This document shows positions 32,776-41,453 of a stretch of DNA of 48,168 bases, piece by piece. Every line of letters begins with the position of its first letter. The first letter of the stretch is position 1. Made by a program: the position numbers and the translations under genes. Source of the stretch: an uncultured Candidatus Melainabacteria bacterium (GTDB lineage: Bacteria; Cyanobacteriota; Vampirovibrionia; Gastranaerophilales; Gastranaerophilaceae); NCBI GenBank assembly GCA_934754775.1, contig CAKVIM010000015.1:1-48168 (forward strand). The letters run 5' to 3'. Under the pieces are notes generated by a model. That model had not been told where the DNA came from and searched no databases. It saw only the letters and a program-made list of their open reading frames with translations.

Positions 32776-34221
32776 CTAATTGTTTCGACGAGCTGTTATA
32801 ATCGTCCAATAGCCCATTCTATCCAGTTTAAAATCTGTATAATCTTTATTTAACTCGCTTACAAGCTCGTTTCTTATTTTAGAAAACGTAACAAACATCT
32901 CCGGAAGCTTATTATTGTCATACATTTTCAAGTATTCGTCGCTAAAAAAGCTTACACTGTCAAGGAATACAACAGAAACCGTTTCACCTTTTTTCACATC
33001 TTTGAGTATTTGAGAAGGGGTTTCTAAATAATCAAGTCGATTTGTTTTACTTATATAAAAAACTTTCTTGCCGTTTAAATCCAGATATCTGTAAAAACGA
33101 TTAGGCTCATAATAAGTGAATACAACACAATCCGGCGTACGGGCTTTTAAGATTTCGGCAGGAATTCGATTTCCTTCGTTTCTCGGAAGTTTTGTCACAT
33201 AATTCGGCGTAAAAAACATTGCCAAATGCATTGTTATAAACGCAAGCAACAAGACTAAACCGGTTTTTGATAATCTATCCACACCGATTGCCAGAAGCAA
33301 AATCAGAGTCGGCAAAACTTCCATTGAATATTTTGTTATAAAAACAAGATTACCGCTCAAAGCCAATAAAGAAAGGGTTAGAACAAACACAGTCGAAACA
33401 ATGGCAAGCCCTTTTTCTTGCAAAACGCCTTTGATAATCGGAAATAATACAAGTAAAGGCGGTAAAACCAGCCAAATGGCAAGCGATTTATTATAGAAAA
33501 ACACAGCCGGTGCATTAACATTATTAGTCAAAACAGGAGATAGAAAATCCGTAAACAGGAACAAAATATTTGTGTAGCTAAAATTCCCCCACCATTGAGA
33601 AGACGGAAGCATATTCAGAATATGAATTCCAATAGGAAATAAAAGAAGAACGACAACTCCAAGAGAAATTGCAAGATTTTTGTTTTTTCTCTTATACAAA
33701 ATATAAACTGTATTAAAAATTACAAATATTATACCCAGAACGTGAGTGAACACAAGAAGTAGTGCCGCTATCGAATAAAGAATATAATTTCTTTTCGTTG
33801 GTGATTTTAATATTTTTATTGTAAAAAGCAATAACAAACCAGACAACAAAAACACAATTGAATAAAATCTGACTTCTTGAGAATAATAAACAAGAAAAGA
33901 AAGGCAAGAAGTTACCAAAGCAACTACCAGTCCGACTTTTCGAGAATATTCTTTCCCTACATAATACATTACTACAACCGCCAGAAGCGAGGGAACTACA
34001 GAAGTGAGCCTCAAAATTACATCCGAATACTGGGCAAACGGTTTTAAATATAGATAATAAAGCGGCATATGGCATTGTTTAAAGAGTTCATGCCAGAAGC
34101 CATCAGCTAAAGGAGTATTTGCAACATACCAGCTTACGTACTCATCATTCCAAAGCCCCTCTGGTTTATTAATAAAACTTAAGCGGAGCAATGTCCCGAC
34201 AAACAGAATAAAATACAACAC
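32776..34221 (-). CDS. Glycosyltransferase family 39-type membrane enzyme
   Basis: The 481-residue protein has about ten hydrophobic helices and a soluble C-terminal part (about 360-481). The first periplasmic loop has 'LWNDEYVSWYVAN', where D-E corresponds to the catalytic acidic pair of ArnT/PMT-type enzymes, and HMPLYYLYLKPF follows as in that family. Such enzymes move a sugar from a polyprenyl-phosphate carrier to lipid A or protein; the acceptor is unknown. The start is GTG at 34221 with AAGGAGAG upstream. It diverges from a GT2 gene that could supply the polyprenyl-linked sugar. Confidence 0.85.
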   Translation of the reverse strand: MLYFILFVGTLLRLSFINKPEGLWNDEYVSWYVANTPLADGFWHELFKQCHMPLYYLYLKPFAQYSDVILRLTSVVPSLLAVVVMYYVGKEYSRKVGLVVALVTSCLSFLVYYSQEVRFYSIVFLLSGLLLLFTIKILKSPTKRNYILYSIAALLLVFTHVLGIIFVIFNTVYILYKRKNKNLAISLGVVVLLLFPIGIHILNMLPSSQWWGNFSYTNILFLFTDFLSPVLTNNVNAPAVFFYNKSLAIWLVLPPLLVLFPIIKGVLQEKGLAIVSTVFVLTLSLLALSGNLVFITKYSMEVLPTLILLLAIGVDRLSKTGLVLLLAFITMHLAMFFTPNYVTKLPRNEGNRIPAEILKARTPDCVVFTYYEPNRFYRYLDLNGKKVFYISKTNRLDYLETPSQILKDVKKGETVSVVFLDSVSFFSDEYLKMYDNNKLPEMFVTFSKIRNELVSELNKDYTDFKLDRMGYWTIITARRNN

Positions 34222-34224
34222 TCC

Positions 34225-34253
34225 TTGCCACTCTCCTTTTCTTTATATATAAT
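34225..34253 (+). promoter_or_regulatory. Leaderless-type promoter of the GT2 gene
   Basis: TTGCCA (34225-34230), 17 bp, perfect TATAAT (34248-34253), then 7 nt to the ATG at 34261. There is no ribosome-binding site on the plus strand. This is one of the clearest examples of the leaderless geometry in the window. Confidence 0.7.
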
Positions 34254-34260
34254 ATTTTAC

Positions 34261-35199
34261 ATGACAAAGCTTATTATTCAAATACCTTGTTACAATGAAG
34301 AAGGAACTTTATTAACCACTTTGAATGATTTACCGAAATCTATTGAAGGTATTGACTCTATTGAAATTTTAGTAATTGATGACGGTTCTACCGACAAATC
34401 CGCACAAATTGCAAAAGAGTGGGGAGCAAGCGTTGTTTCAGTCAAGCCGAACAAAGGACTTGCAAATGCGTTTAGAGTCGGCTTGCAAGAAGCTTTAATG
34501 CATAATGCAGACATAATAGTCAACACAGATGCTGATAATCAATATTGTGCGGATGATATAAGCTCACTTGTAGCTCCAATACTGGCTTCATCCGCTGACA
34601 TCGTAATTGGAGCACGCAATATTCTTGCAATAAAAGAATTTTCACCTCTAAAAAAACTGTTCCAAAAATTAGGTTCAGCAGTATTAAGGTTGCTTTCTTC
34701 CACTCCTGTAGAAGATGCACCTAGCGGCTTTAGAGCGTTTTCGAAAGAAGCAGCACTTAAGCTGAATATTTTTGATAATTACACATACACGATGGAAACC
34801 CTGCTTCAAGCTAATGCAAAGGGCTTGAAAATTGCATCTGTTCCAATCCGTGTAAACAATAAGCTCAGAGACTCCAAATTAGTAAAAAATATTTTTGACT
34901 ACATTTTTAAGTCAATGAAAACGACAATAAGAATGTTTATTGTATATAGACCCTTTAGGTTCTTTATCAGCTTGGCAACAATTCTCGGGATATTAGGTTT
35001 AGCAATTGTAATAAGGTTCTTGTACTACTTCTCACTCGGGGACGGAAACGGACATGTACAGTCTTTAATATTTGCGGCAGTGTTTCTGATTTCTGCAGTA
35101 CAGCTCGGCATCATAGCGATATTGGGAGATTTGCTCTCAATTAACAGAAGGCTGATTGAAGATGTACAGACTCGATTAAAGAGACTCGAACTTAAATAA
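34261..35199 (+). CDS. Glycosyltransferase family 2, polyprenyl-phosphate sugar synthase-like
   Basis: I start at the ATG at 34261, placed 7 nt after a perfect TATAAT. The 312-residue protein has a GT2 domain: LIIQIPCYNEEGTL, ILVIDDGSTD, the metal-binding NTDADNQY and a later 'EDAPSGFRAFSKEAAL'. Two C-terminal transmembrane helices (about 235-285) anchor it. This layout is that of dolichol-phosphate mannose synthase/DpmA-like enzymes, which load sugars onto polyprenyl phosphate. The divergent GT39-type gene is a natural user of that product. The exact sugar is unknown. Confidence 0.9.
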   Translation: MTKLIIQIPCYNEEGTLLTTLNDLPKSIEGIDSIEILVIDDGSTDKSAQIAKEWGASVVSVKPNKGLANAFRVGLQEALMHNADIIVNTDADNQYCADDISSLVAPILASSADIVIGARNILAIKEFSPLKKLFQKLGSAVLRLLSSTPVEDAPSGFRAFSKEAALKLNIFDNYTYTMETLLQANAKGLKIASVPIRVNNKLRDSKLVKNIFDYIFKSMKTTIRMFIVYRPFRFFISLATILGILGLAIVIRFLYYFSLGDGNGHVQSLIFAAVFLISAVQLGIIAILGDLLSINRRLIEDVQTRLKRLELK

Positions 35200-35223
35200 A
35201 AAAAGACCACTTTGTTAAAGTGG
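35198..35223 (-). terminator. Intrinsic terminator of the 396-residue protein gene
   Basis: CCACTTT-GTT-AAAGTGG (35207-35223) forms a 7-bp stem, followed on the minus strand by seven T (35198-35204). It lies about 75 bp past the stop of the gene at 35297 and just beyond the convergent GT2 gene. Confidence 0.75.
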
Positions 35224-35296
35224 CTAAAGAAAAGGGAAAAAGGGATTTTTTTTACAGGCAAAAACATGCCTGAACGTTATCAATTCACACAATATT

Positions 35297-36487
35297 TTAA
35301 CTGAACAAATTGAAAGTTCTTTCAATATTGTCGTTTCTAATAGTTTTAAGCTGCTCCATCTCAGTCTTGATTGCACTTCTTTGAGTTTCTAATTTACTCA
35401 AGCTGTTTTCAATCTTCTTTTCTTTTTCTTCGATTACATCCAGTTCATGGTTATATTTCGCTTCGGCTTTTTTTGCTTTTTCACTATCTGCTTTTTCTTG
35501 TAAATAGTTTTCATTGCTGGAAGTCGCAACACTTGTATCTTTCCATTCTTTCTTGGTCTTATCATAAAAACTAATCAAAATACTTCCGGATTGAACACCA
35601 TTAGTAAGCCACTCAGAACCTTGAGTTCCACTTGTATTTTGTGCGTCTATTTCAATACAACCGCCCGCAGCCTGAATTTGTTCCCAAAGTTGTACATAAT
35701 AATTGAACTCATCAACCGGAAAATCAGCCGGAAAACCACTGTCAAACTTTGCACCATCAGCCTTCGGATTAGTATTAGTCGCATCTTCTTCTGAGGATTT
35801 GCTTAATCTCATATAATCATAGATTTGACTTGAATAAGCGTCATAAAACGCTGCTCTAAAGTTTTCCAATGCAGCTTGCTTATCAGCTTTGGTGGCACTA
35901 TCATCTTTATCAATTTCTTTTAATTCTTTATAAGCAGAAGCAACTTTTGACTCCAAGTTGTCTTCACCTATATCATCAAAAACCTTTTGTTCAACGCCTG
36001 ATAGCCACAAGCGTCCTTCATGAAGAGATTGGTTATTGTAGCCGACATCTTGAGCTGTAACAATATAAGAGTTATCGCTTCCGTCTGCAGAATAAGCCCA
36101 GCTTGAATTACCTGCCATACCCAGCATTGCCCAAGCAAAACTGTATTTATCATTATCATAATCGGTATAATTTTGTTTTGTTTCAGTATCAACATAAATT
36201 TTACCGGTTTTAGCGTCAGTCAATGTATACTGAGTCTGTCTATCAGCATTATATGTACACATATTTTCGAAAGTCGCATCTTTATAAGTACTCTTTGCAG
36301 AATCTTGCGATTTAAACGCAACTTGAACAGATTTATATTCTAGAGCATTATTATACTCGTTATATGCATCATCTTTTTGTGTAGCAAGAGACAATTCTTC
36401 ATTCATAAGATTTTGAGCTCTCCATTCAACGTTATGGAGTTCGCCCGTTAGCATTAATAAATTGTATCCTGTTGATGACATTCCCAT
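35297..36487 (-). CDS. Sigma-28-controlled protein of unknown function with coiled-coil C-terminus
   Basis: I start at the ATG at 36487 (396 residues); the open frame upstream crosses the promoter and is not coding. The N-terminus, MGMSSTGYNLLMLTGELHNV and on to about residue 55, is an amphipathic helix pair. The middle is polar and rich in D, N, Y and T. Residues about 330-396 are a strong coiled coil ending IERTFNLFS. There is no signal peptide. A helical N-terminus, polar middle and helical C-terminus recall flagellar axial proteins in outline only; no homology is claimed. The sigma-28 promoter and two ANGGA sites in the leader suggest control by FliA and possibly CsrA. Confidence 0.8.
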   Translation of the reverse strand: MGMSSTGYNLLMLTGELHNVEWRAQNLMNEELSLATQKDDAYNEYNNALEYKSVQVAFKSQDSAKSTYKDATFENMCTYNADRQTQYTLTDAKTGKIYVDTETKQNYTDYDNDKYSFAWAMLGMAGNSSWAYSADGSDNSYIVTAQDVGYNNQSLHEGRLWLSGVEQKVFDDIGEDNLESKVASAYKELKEIDKDDSATKADKQAALENFRAAFYDAYSSQIYDYMRLSKSSEEDATNTNPKADGAKFDSGFPADFPVDEFNYYVQLWEQIQAAGGCIEIDAQNTSGTQGSEWLTNGVQSGSILISFYDKTKKEWKDTSVATSSNENYLQEKADSEKAKKAEAKYNHELDVIEEKEKKIENSLSKLETQRSAIKTEMEQLKTIRNDNIERTFNLFS

Positions 36488-36527
36488 ATTTATCTGCCTG
36501 TCCTTGCTTTTTCCCTGTACATTATTA

Positions 36528-36554
36528 TTTACGGCATTATTTTTTAAAACTTTA
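36528..36554 (-). promoter_or_regulatory. Sigma-28 (FliA-type) promoter of the 396-residue protein gene
   Basis: On the minus strand TAAAGTTT (36547-36554), exactly 11 bp, then GCCGTAAA (36528-36535). With the promoter at 8081-8107 it shares CCTAAAGTTTT and AATGCCGTAA, although the two genes are unrelated. The predicted start is near 36521, about 34 nt before the ATG. Confidence 0.8.
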
Positions 36555-36601
36555 GGATATTTTGATAAATTGTTACATTTATTTACATTAGAAAAAATTG
36601 C

Positions 36602-36630
36602 AAAAAAAAACTTCTCAATTATTAGAGAAG
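36602..36630 (-). terminator. Intrinsic terminator after the radical SAM gene
   Basis: CTTCTC and GAGAAG pair around an 8-nt loop (36611-36630), followed on the minus strand by nine T (36602-36610). It separates the AI-2E/radical SAM operon from the sigma-28 promoter downstream. Confidence 0.7.
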
Positions 36631-36767
36631 CTATTGAATTAGTTAGGAAGGGATTTAGGGATTTAATCTTTTGTTTACATCTTACATATATATAAAGTAT
36701 ATAAAACTTTGAAAATTTCAACAAAGCTTTAATTCGTTACAAAAGTTTACATTATAGGGTAATGTGC

Positions 36768-38264
36768 TTAATCTAAGCGTTTAAGAAGTCTATTGTATTC
36801 ATTTTTAAGAAGTTGCTTCGGCGGATAATTTTCTATTATATCCCAAGGCAAATTCTCTTCTAAATCAAAACCTTCAATCGTTTTTGTGATATCAAGCCCC
36901 AAATCTTTCAAAGAAGATTTGTATGCACCAATCTTCCCACCACACTTATAAACTTCCAGCAAGAATGGTGCAAGTTCTACTCCGCCTCTTGATAGCACAG
37001 TCTGCCAATAATCCCATTTTGCACTACCAAACTTCACCCCGACGCCTATTTTGCGTAATTCTTTTTCCAAATAAGCCTGTTTCTTTTCAAGAGATTTTGT
37101 ATCTTCTCTCCTTGTCCACTGGAAAGGAGTTTGAGGCTTTGGAACAAAAGTTGAAAATGAGAATTCTATATTAAAACCTTTGTTTGCAGTTTTAATTTTC
37201 CTTGCAAGAGTCAAAAATTCTTCTATATCTTTTTGCTCTTCTTGTGGAATTCCAATCATAGAATAGATTTTCAGACCCTTTAATCCGTTTTCTCTTGCGA
37301 CTTGAACAGCATTCAAAATTTGTTCTTCCTTAAGGTTCTTGTTAATAAAGCGTCTTAGGCGTTCACTAGCGGCTTCAATTGCGATAGTAGAATGTTTCTG
37401 ACCACCTTTAACAAGAGTCTGCACCATTTTAGGAGTAACAGAATCTGTCCTTAAAGAAGAAATTCCTAGTTGAATATCGACTCCATCGTCCATTTTATCA
37501 GCCAAATATTGCATAATTTCTTCAAAATCCGGATGTGCACTTATTTGAGCACCTAACAAAGCAATTTTATTCGTATAACGGAGCCCCAACTCAATTGCGT
37601 CCTTGATTTTTTCAAGTGAATAGTACCTGAAAGGCAAATTTATATAGGACGCTGTACAAAAAGCACAACGATTCATACAACCTCTGGCTACTTCAATAAT
37701 AAAAGTATCTTTAAAATAGCTTTTATCATTAATTACCGGCGTATAAATAACATCTTCCAGTTTAGCCGTATATTTTTTGACAGGATTTGTCGGAATATAG
37801 ATTCCTTCAACATTTTCTAATAATTTTAGAGCAGTCTTTTTATCATTATGCTTTAATATATCTAAAACTTTTCTAAAACTATCTTCGCCATCACCCACCA
37901 TCATAAAATCAAAGAACTGTTCATAAGGTCTGGGATTTGTAGTTATTACAGGACCACCGGCAAAAATTAGCGGAGCATCATCGGCTCTATCTTTTGCATA
38001 AAAAGGGAGATTAAGTTTTTCCAATACCTCAAATACACCCATAAAATCGAAGTCAAATGACATTGAAAATGCAACCGCACCAAACTCTTTCGGGCAATTA
38101 AGATTATCTGTAGATACCCTAATTGCGTTAATACCTTCTTCCATATCTGCAATTTTATAGAGCCAAAGATACCCGAGAGAGGCCAATGCAAACTCTTCTA
38201 TTGCAGGATAAGCCATCAAAAAATTATAATCACCGCCGGTTTGTTTGTATAATTTATTTTCCAT
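36768..38264 (-). CDS. B12-binding-type radical SAM protein
   Basis: The ATG at 38264 overlaps the stop of the upstream gene (TGATG), so translation is coupled; the product is 498 residues. The N-terminal 160 residues resemble the cobalamin-binding-like domain seen in this radical SAM group (VAFSMSFDFDFMGVFEVLE, IFAGGPVITTNPRPYEQFFD, VGDGEDS). The radical SAM core has GCMNRCAFC (C196, C200, C203), binding the 4Fe-4S cluster, and IAIEAASERLRRFINKNL. It is like the TIGR03960 family, in which a B12-binding-like radical SAM half precedes a DUF2344 domain; the DUF2344 part is not fused here. The reaction is unknown. Confidence 0.88.
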   Translation of the reverse strand: MENKLYKQTGGDYNFLMAYPAIEEFALASLGYLWLYKIADMEEGINAIRVSTDNLNCPKEFGAVAFSMSFDFDFMGVFEVLEKLNLPFYAKDRADDAPLIFAGGPVITTNPRPYEQFFDFMMVGDGEDSFRKVLDILKHNDKKTALKLLENVEGIYIPTNPVKKYTAKLEDVIYTPVINDKSYFKDTFIIEVARGCMNRCAFCTASYINLPFRYYSLEKIKDAIELGLRYTNKIALLGAQISAHPDFEEIMQYLADKMDDGVDIQLGISSLRTDSVTPKMVQTLVKGGQKHSTIAIEAASERLRRFINKNLKEEQILNAVQVARENGLKGLKIYSMIGIPQEEQKDIEEFLTLARKIKTANKGFNIEFSFSTFVPKPQTPFQWTRREDTKSLEKKQAYLEKELRKIGVGVKFGSAKWDYWQTVLSRGGVELAPFLLEVYKCGGKIGAYKSSLKDLGLDITKTIEGFDLEENLPWDIIENYPPKQLLKNEYNRLLKRLD

Positions 38265-39283
38265 CAATTAACATTCTTTATATACAATTCTTCAACCAAA
38301 ACGCATACCGTTGCAGCAATTGCAGGTGCAAAAATCACCCCGATTACACCCAGATATTGTGCAGTTACAAACAAAAAGAAATAAATAATCAACGGGTGTA
38401 AATCCAAGAATTTGCTGAATATATATGGTCTTACAAGATTATTTTCCGCCCATTGAGCAAACGCAAACACTGCAATAACGAGAGCAACCTTCACAGCACC
38501 TAGTTTGTACACCGTAAGCAAAATTACTACTAACGCCAAGGCGGGTCCTACAATTGGAACAATATCAAACACAGAAGTCAAAAGTCCGAGCAAAAGTGCG
38601 TAATCAATTTTTAAAATCCACAAGCCCAGAAACATTATAATACCTACACTTGAAATTGTTACAAGCTGAGCAATTACATAGCCGCCGATTTTTTGCGAAA
38701 TAGTTTCAAGAATCTCTTCCGCCTTTACCTTCATTTGACGTGGAAACAAACTCATTACGAACTCTTTAACAACTTCTTTATCAGACATAAAATAAAATAT
38801 AATAATACAAGCTGCAAGCAAATAAATAACAGCTGTTGCGATTTCGATACTAAAACTGATTGATTCATTAACAAAAGTTGAAGTAAATCCTGTTGCAGAA
38901 GGCAAAATATCTCCCAGACTTAAATTATCCAATCCCAATTTGTCCAAAAACGGTGTATGTGCCAAAAAGTTCTGGACATTCACAATATGTTTTGGCAAAA
39001 AATGTACAAAAGATTTAATTTCGTGACCTGCCATTGCAATAATCGGAATAAACACAAGTCCACCGACTAACAAACCGCCACCAAGTACAAGTCCTGACGC
39101 AAATCCTCGGGAAACTTTTTTAGAAAGCTTATCCACTATCGGATTTAAGGAGCAAGCTATTACATAGGAAGCAAAAAATAAGATTGCAATGTCTTTAATC
39201 TTCGTTATAAAAACAATACAAAGTATTGCAAGTATCGCAAAAATAATGTTTTTAGCAGTTATATACTTCTTGAAAATTTCCAT
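38264..39283 (-). CDS. AI-2E family transporter (PF01594 permease)
   Basis: The 339-residue membrane protein has about eight hydrophobic helices and family blocks: FFASYVIACSLNPIVDKLSKK, a periplasmic or cytoplasmic loop, FYFMSDKEVVKEFVMSLFP, 'IGGYVIAQLVTIS', 'SVFDIVPIVGPALALVVI' and the C-terminal 'NNLVRPYIFSKFLDLHPLIIYF'. Members move diverse substrates, including AI-2 and sodium/proton in some cases; none can be assigned here. AAGGAG lies 9 nt before the ATG. It is co-transcribed with the radical SAM gene by a 1-nt overlap. Confidence 0.92.
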   Translation of the reverse strand: MEIFKKYITAKNIIFAILAILCIVFITKIKDIAILFFASYVIACSLNPIVDKLSKKVSRGFASGLVLGGGLLVGGLVFIPIIAMAGHEIKSFVHFLPKHIVNVQNFLAHTPFLDKLGLDNLSLGDILPSATGFTSTFVNESISFSIEIATAVIYLLAACIIIFYFMSDKEVVKEFVMSLFPRQMKVKAEEILETISQKIGGYVIAQLVTISSVGIIMFLGLWILKIDYALLLGLLTSVFDIVPIVGPALALVVILLTVYKLGAVKVALVIAVFAFAQWAENNLVRPYIFSKFLDLHPLIIYFFLFVTAQYLGVIGVIFAPAIAATVCVLVEELYIKNVN

Positions 39284-39331
39284 AATACAAACTCCTTAAC
39301 CAGTATAACAATTTTAACATAAAATCTTCTA

Positions 39332-39340
39332 TGATAAAAT
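39332..39340 (+). promoter_or_regulatory. Extended -10 leaderless-type promoter of the ABC ATPase gene
   Basis: TGATAAAAT (extended TG, then TAAAAT at 39335-39340) lies 6 nt before the ATG at 39347. No ribosome-binding site and no strong -35 are seen. Confidence 0.4.
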
Positions 39341-39346
39341 ATCTAT

Positions 39347-40129
39347 ATGCATAATTTATTAGAAGTTAAAAACATTACCGTTGAATACAAGAGCATAAAA
39401 AACGAAAACGCCACAATTGTTCGAGCAGTTGATAATGTATCTTTCCACATCAAACAGGGAGAAATTTACGCACTCGCAGGAGAATCAGGCTGCGGCAAAT
39501 CAACGTTATCAAAAGCTATCACCAAGCTTGTGCAACCGATTTGCGGTGAAATTTTTGTTGACGGGAAAAACATATTTGAGATGACAAAAGAAGAAAAAAA
39601 ACTTTACCCGACTCAAGTACAAATGGTTTTCCAAAATCCATACTCAAGTCTAAACCCTAAAATGAAAATCGGTGAAATTTTAAAAGAGCCGCTTGATATC
39701 AATACAAAATTTTCTACAAACAGAAAAAAAGCCACAATAAGAAACATACTTGAAGATGTCGGATTGCAAGAAGATTGCTTAAACCTTTACCCGCATGAAT
39801 TTTCTGGTGGTCAAAGACAACGTATCGCAATCGCAAGAGCACTTATTCTTAATCCTAAACTACTTATTGCAGATGAGCCTGTAAGTGCATTAGATGCAAG
39901 CATTCAAGCACAGATTATAAATCTGTTAAAAGAGCTCAAAGCTCAAAAAGATTTAACTATATTATTCATATCACATGACCTAAATGTTATTCGTTACATT
40001 GCAGATAGAGTCGGAGTTATGCACCGAGGTCAAATCATAGAAGAAAACAATTGCGAAGAAATCTTTAAGCACCCGCAAGCGGAATACACAAAAATGCTTC
40101 TATCATCTTCACCAAATATCAAGGTCTAA
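39347..40129 (+). CDS. Oligopeptide/dipeptide-type ABC transporter ATPase (DppF/OppF-like), orphan
   Basis: The 260-residue ATPase has Walker A GESGCGKST (45-53), Q-loop VFQNPYSSLNPKM, signature EFSGGQRQR, Walker B LLIADEPVSALD and H-loop LFISHD. NPYSSLNPKMKIGEILKEPL and the SALDASIQAQI segment are typical of the OppF/DppF branch. It lacks the long C-terminal extension of many of those proteins. No permease, second ATPase or binding protein is adjacent, so the partners lie elsewhere or it is a solitary gene. It is convergent with the TPR gene, 1 bp apart. Confidence 0.9.
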   Translation: MHNLLEVKNITVEYKSIKNENATIVRAVDNVSFHIKQGEIYALAGESGCGKSTLSKAITKLVQPICGEIFVDGKNIFEMTKEEKKLYPTQVQMVFQNPYSSLNPKMKIGEILKEPLDINTKFSTNRKKATIRNILEDVGLQEDCLNLYPHEFSGGQRQRIAIARALILNPKLLIADEPVSALDASIQAQIINLLKELKAQKDLTILFISHDLNVIRYIADRVGVMHRGQIIEENNCEEIFKHPQAEYTKMLLSSSPNIKV

Positions 40130-40130
40130 A

Positions 40131-41453
40131 CTATCTCGCCTGATAAACAGAATTAATCGGAATTGTGCTAACCAATGTCTTATATTTTTCATCCTTGTAT
40201 AAATAAATATCAAGAACATATTGATCAAGCTCTCTTCGAGTATAAATACCCTTACCAATTGAAATATAAGGTTCTACTACATCACCCGAATTTGCATACA
40301 TAGTTTTATCCTTTGTAACAAGAGTTTGTGTAATTGTCTCAGAAACCTTATCACCTTGTCTGAGAACAAAATCAGCAGACAAACGTTTAATATCTGAATT
40401 AGAAACATTCTTAATGAGAAATTTAGCTTTAACTTTATAGCGAAATAAGAATTTCTTTACCCTAAAGTTTTCCAACATAATCTCAACATCATTTTTGTAA
40501 ACAACTTTTTGATTAATAAACAAATCAACCGAATGAATTTTATACCGATAGTATTTGGCTTGAGTAGAAAGCCCATTCAAATCCGCAATATTCGCAGCCT
40601 TCATCAAAGCTTTCGTATAAACGCCATAATCAATGTCTTGAGGCATCTTATCAAGTAGCGGTTCAAAATATTCTACTGATTTTATCGGGTCTAAATCAGC
40701 GTAAACAATTGCAAGTTTATATCGAATTTTAAAACTATTCGGATTGTATTTTTCAGCCTTCTTAAGGAAACGTACTGCATCTGAGTTTGAACCATTCTTA
40801 ACCATCACATCTGCAGTTTCTATGTACGCATTTTCAATCCTTGTCGCTATAGATTTTTCTACAACTTTATCTTTTTTAGCAAAACGACTGTAATAATATT
40901 CCGCCTTCACGTAAGCCTTTGCGGCACTCAAGAATTTACCGACAGAATAATATTTGTCACCCATTGTAATATAAGCACGAGTCTTAAATTTAATCAATGA
41001 TTTGTTATTTTCATCATAAACTGAACCAATAAGTGCCTCTGCTTCAGAGTATTTTGACTGTGCAATCAAAACAGAAGCAAGTTTGTAATAAGGAGCATAA
41101 ACTCCGGCAGGAGCTTTCTGTAGTGCATACTCAAATGCAAGCTGAGCGTTTTCATAATCACCAGCAGTTTCATAAATATTTCCAACTTGCATACAAACCG
41201 CATATTTTTTAGTTCGCAAACCCTTAGTCAAATCAGATTGCGTAACCAATTGGCGAGCGATTTGCTCATCAAGTTTTTCCTGCTCTTCTAAATTAGCGTA
41301 TTGATTTTTTATCATTTCACTTCTGGCATGCAAAGATAATAAAACCGTGAAAATCAATGCTACAAGAAACGAAACACCGATTGTTCGCAAGTATTCCGTA
41401 AGAATTTGAGCTTTTGTTTTTTGTTTAAATTTTTTACTTTTTTCCTTAATCAT
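40131..41453 (-). CDS. Membrane-anchored TPR protein
   Basis: The 440-residue protein has a basic N-terminus (KEKSKKFKQKTKAQ) and one membrane helix at about residues 25-45, then TPR repeats from about 75 to 280: 'GNIYETAGDYENAQLAFEYALQKAP', 'YYKLASVLIAQSKYSEAEAL', 'MGDKYYSVGKFLSAAKAYVKAEYY', 'RFLKKAEKYNPNSFKIRYKLAIVYADL'. The C-terminal 130 residues form a beta-rich domain I do not recognise. It overlaps the mgtC-family gene by 8 nt and is probably translated with it. A single helix places the TPR part outside the membrane in the periplasm or cytoplasm depending on topology. Confidence 0.82.
   Translation of the reverse strand: MIKEKSKKFKQKTKAQILTEYLRTIGVSFLVALIFTVLLSLHARSEMIKNQYANLEEQEKLDEQIARQLVTQSDLTKGLRTKKYAVCMQVGNIYETAGDYENAQLAFEYALQKAPAGVYAPYYKLASVLIAQSKYSEAEALIGSVYDENNKSLIKFKTRAYITMGDKYYSVGKFLSAAKAYVKAEYYYSRFAKKDKVVEKSIATRIENAYIETADVMVKNGSNSDAVRFLKKAEKYNPNSFKIRYKLAIVYADLDPIKSVEYFEPLLDKMPQDIDYGVYTKALMKAANIADLNGLSTQAKYYRYKIHSVDLFINQKVVYKNDVEIMLENFRVKKFLFRYKVKAKFLIKNVSNSDIKRLSADFVLRQGDKVSETITQTLVTKDKTMYANSGDVVEPYISIGKGIYTRRELDQYVLDIYLYKDEKYKTLVSTIPINSVYQAR

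Noticed and set aside
36488..36724. N-terminal extension of the 396-residue protein up to 36724
   Set aside because: The added 79 residues overlap the sigma-28 promoter and the terminator of the upstream gene and have a non-protein-like composition.
36768..38264. Radical SAM gene as the missing AmmeMemoRadiSam partner of the Memo-AMMECR1 fusion
   Set aside because: Its N-terminal B12-binding-like domain and overall layout match a different radical SAM family, and it is coupled to a permease gene far from the fusion.
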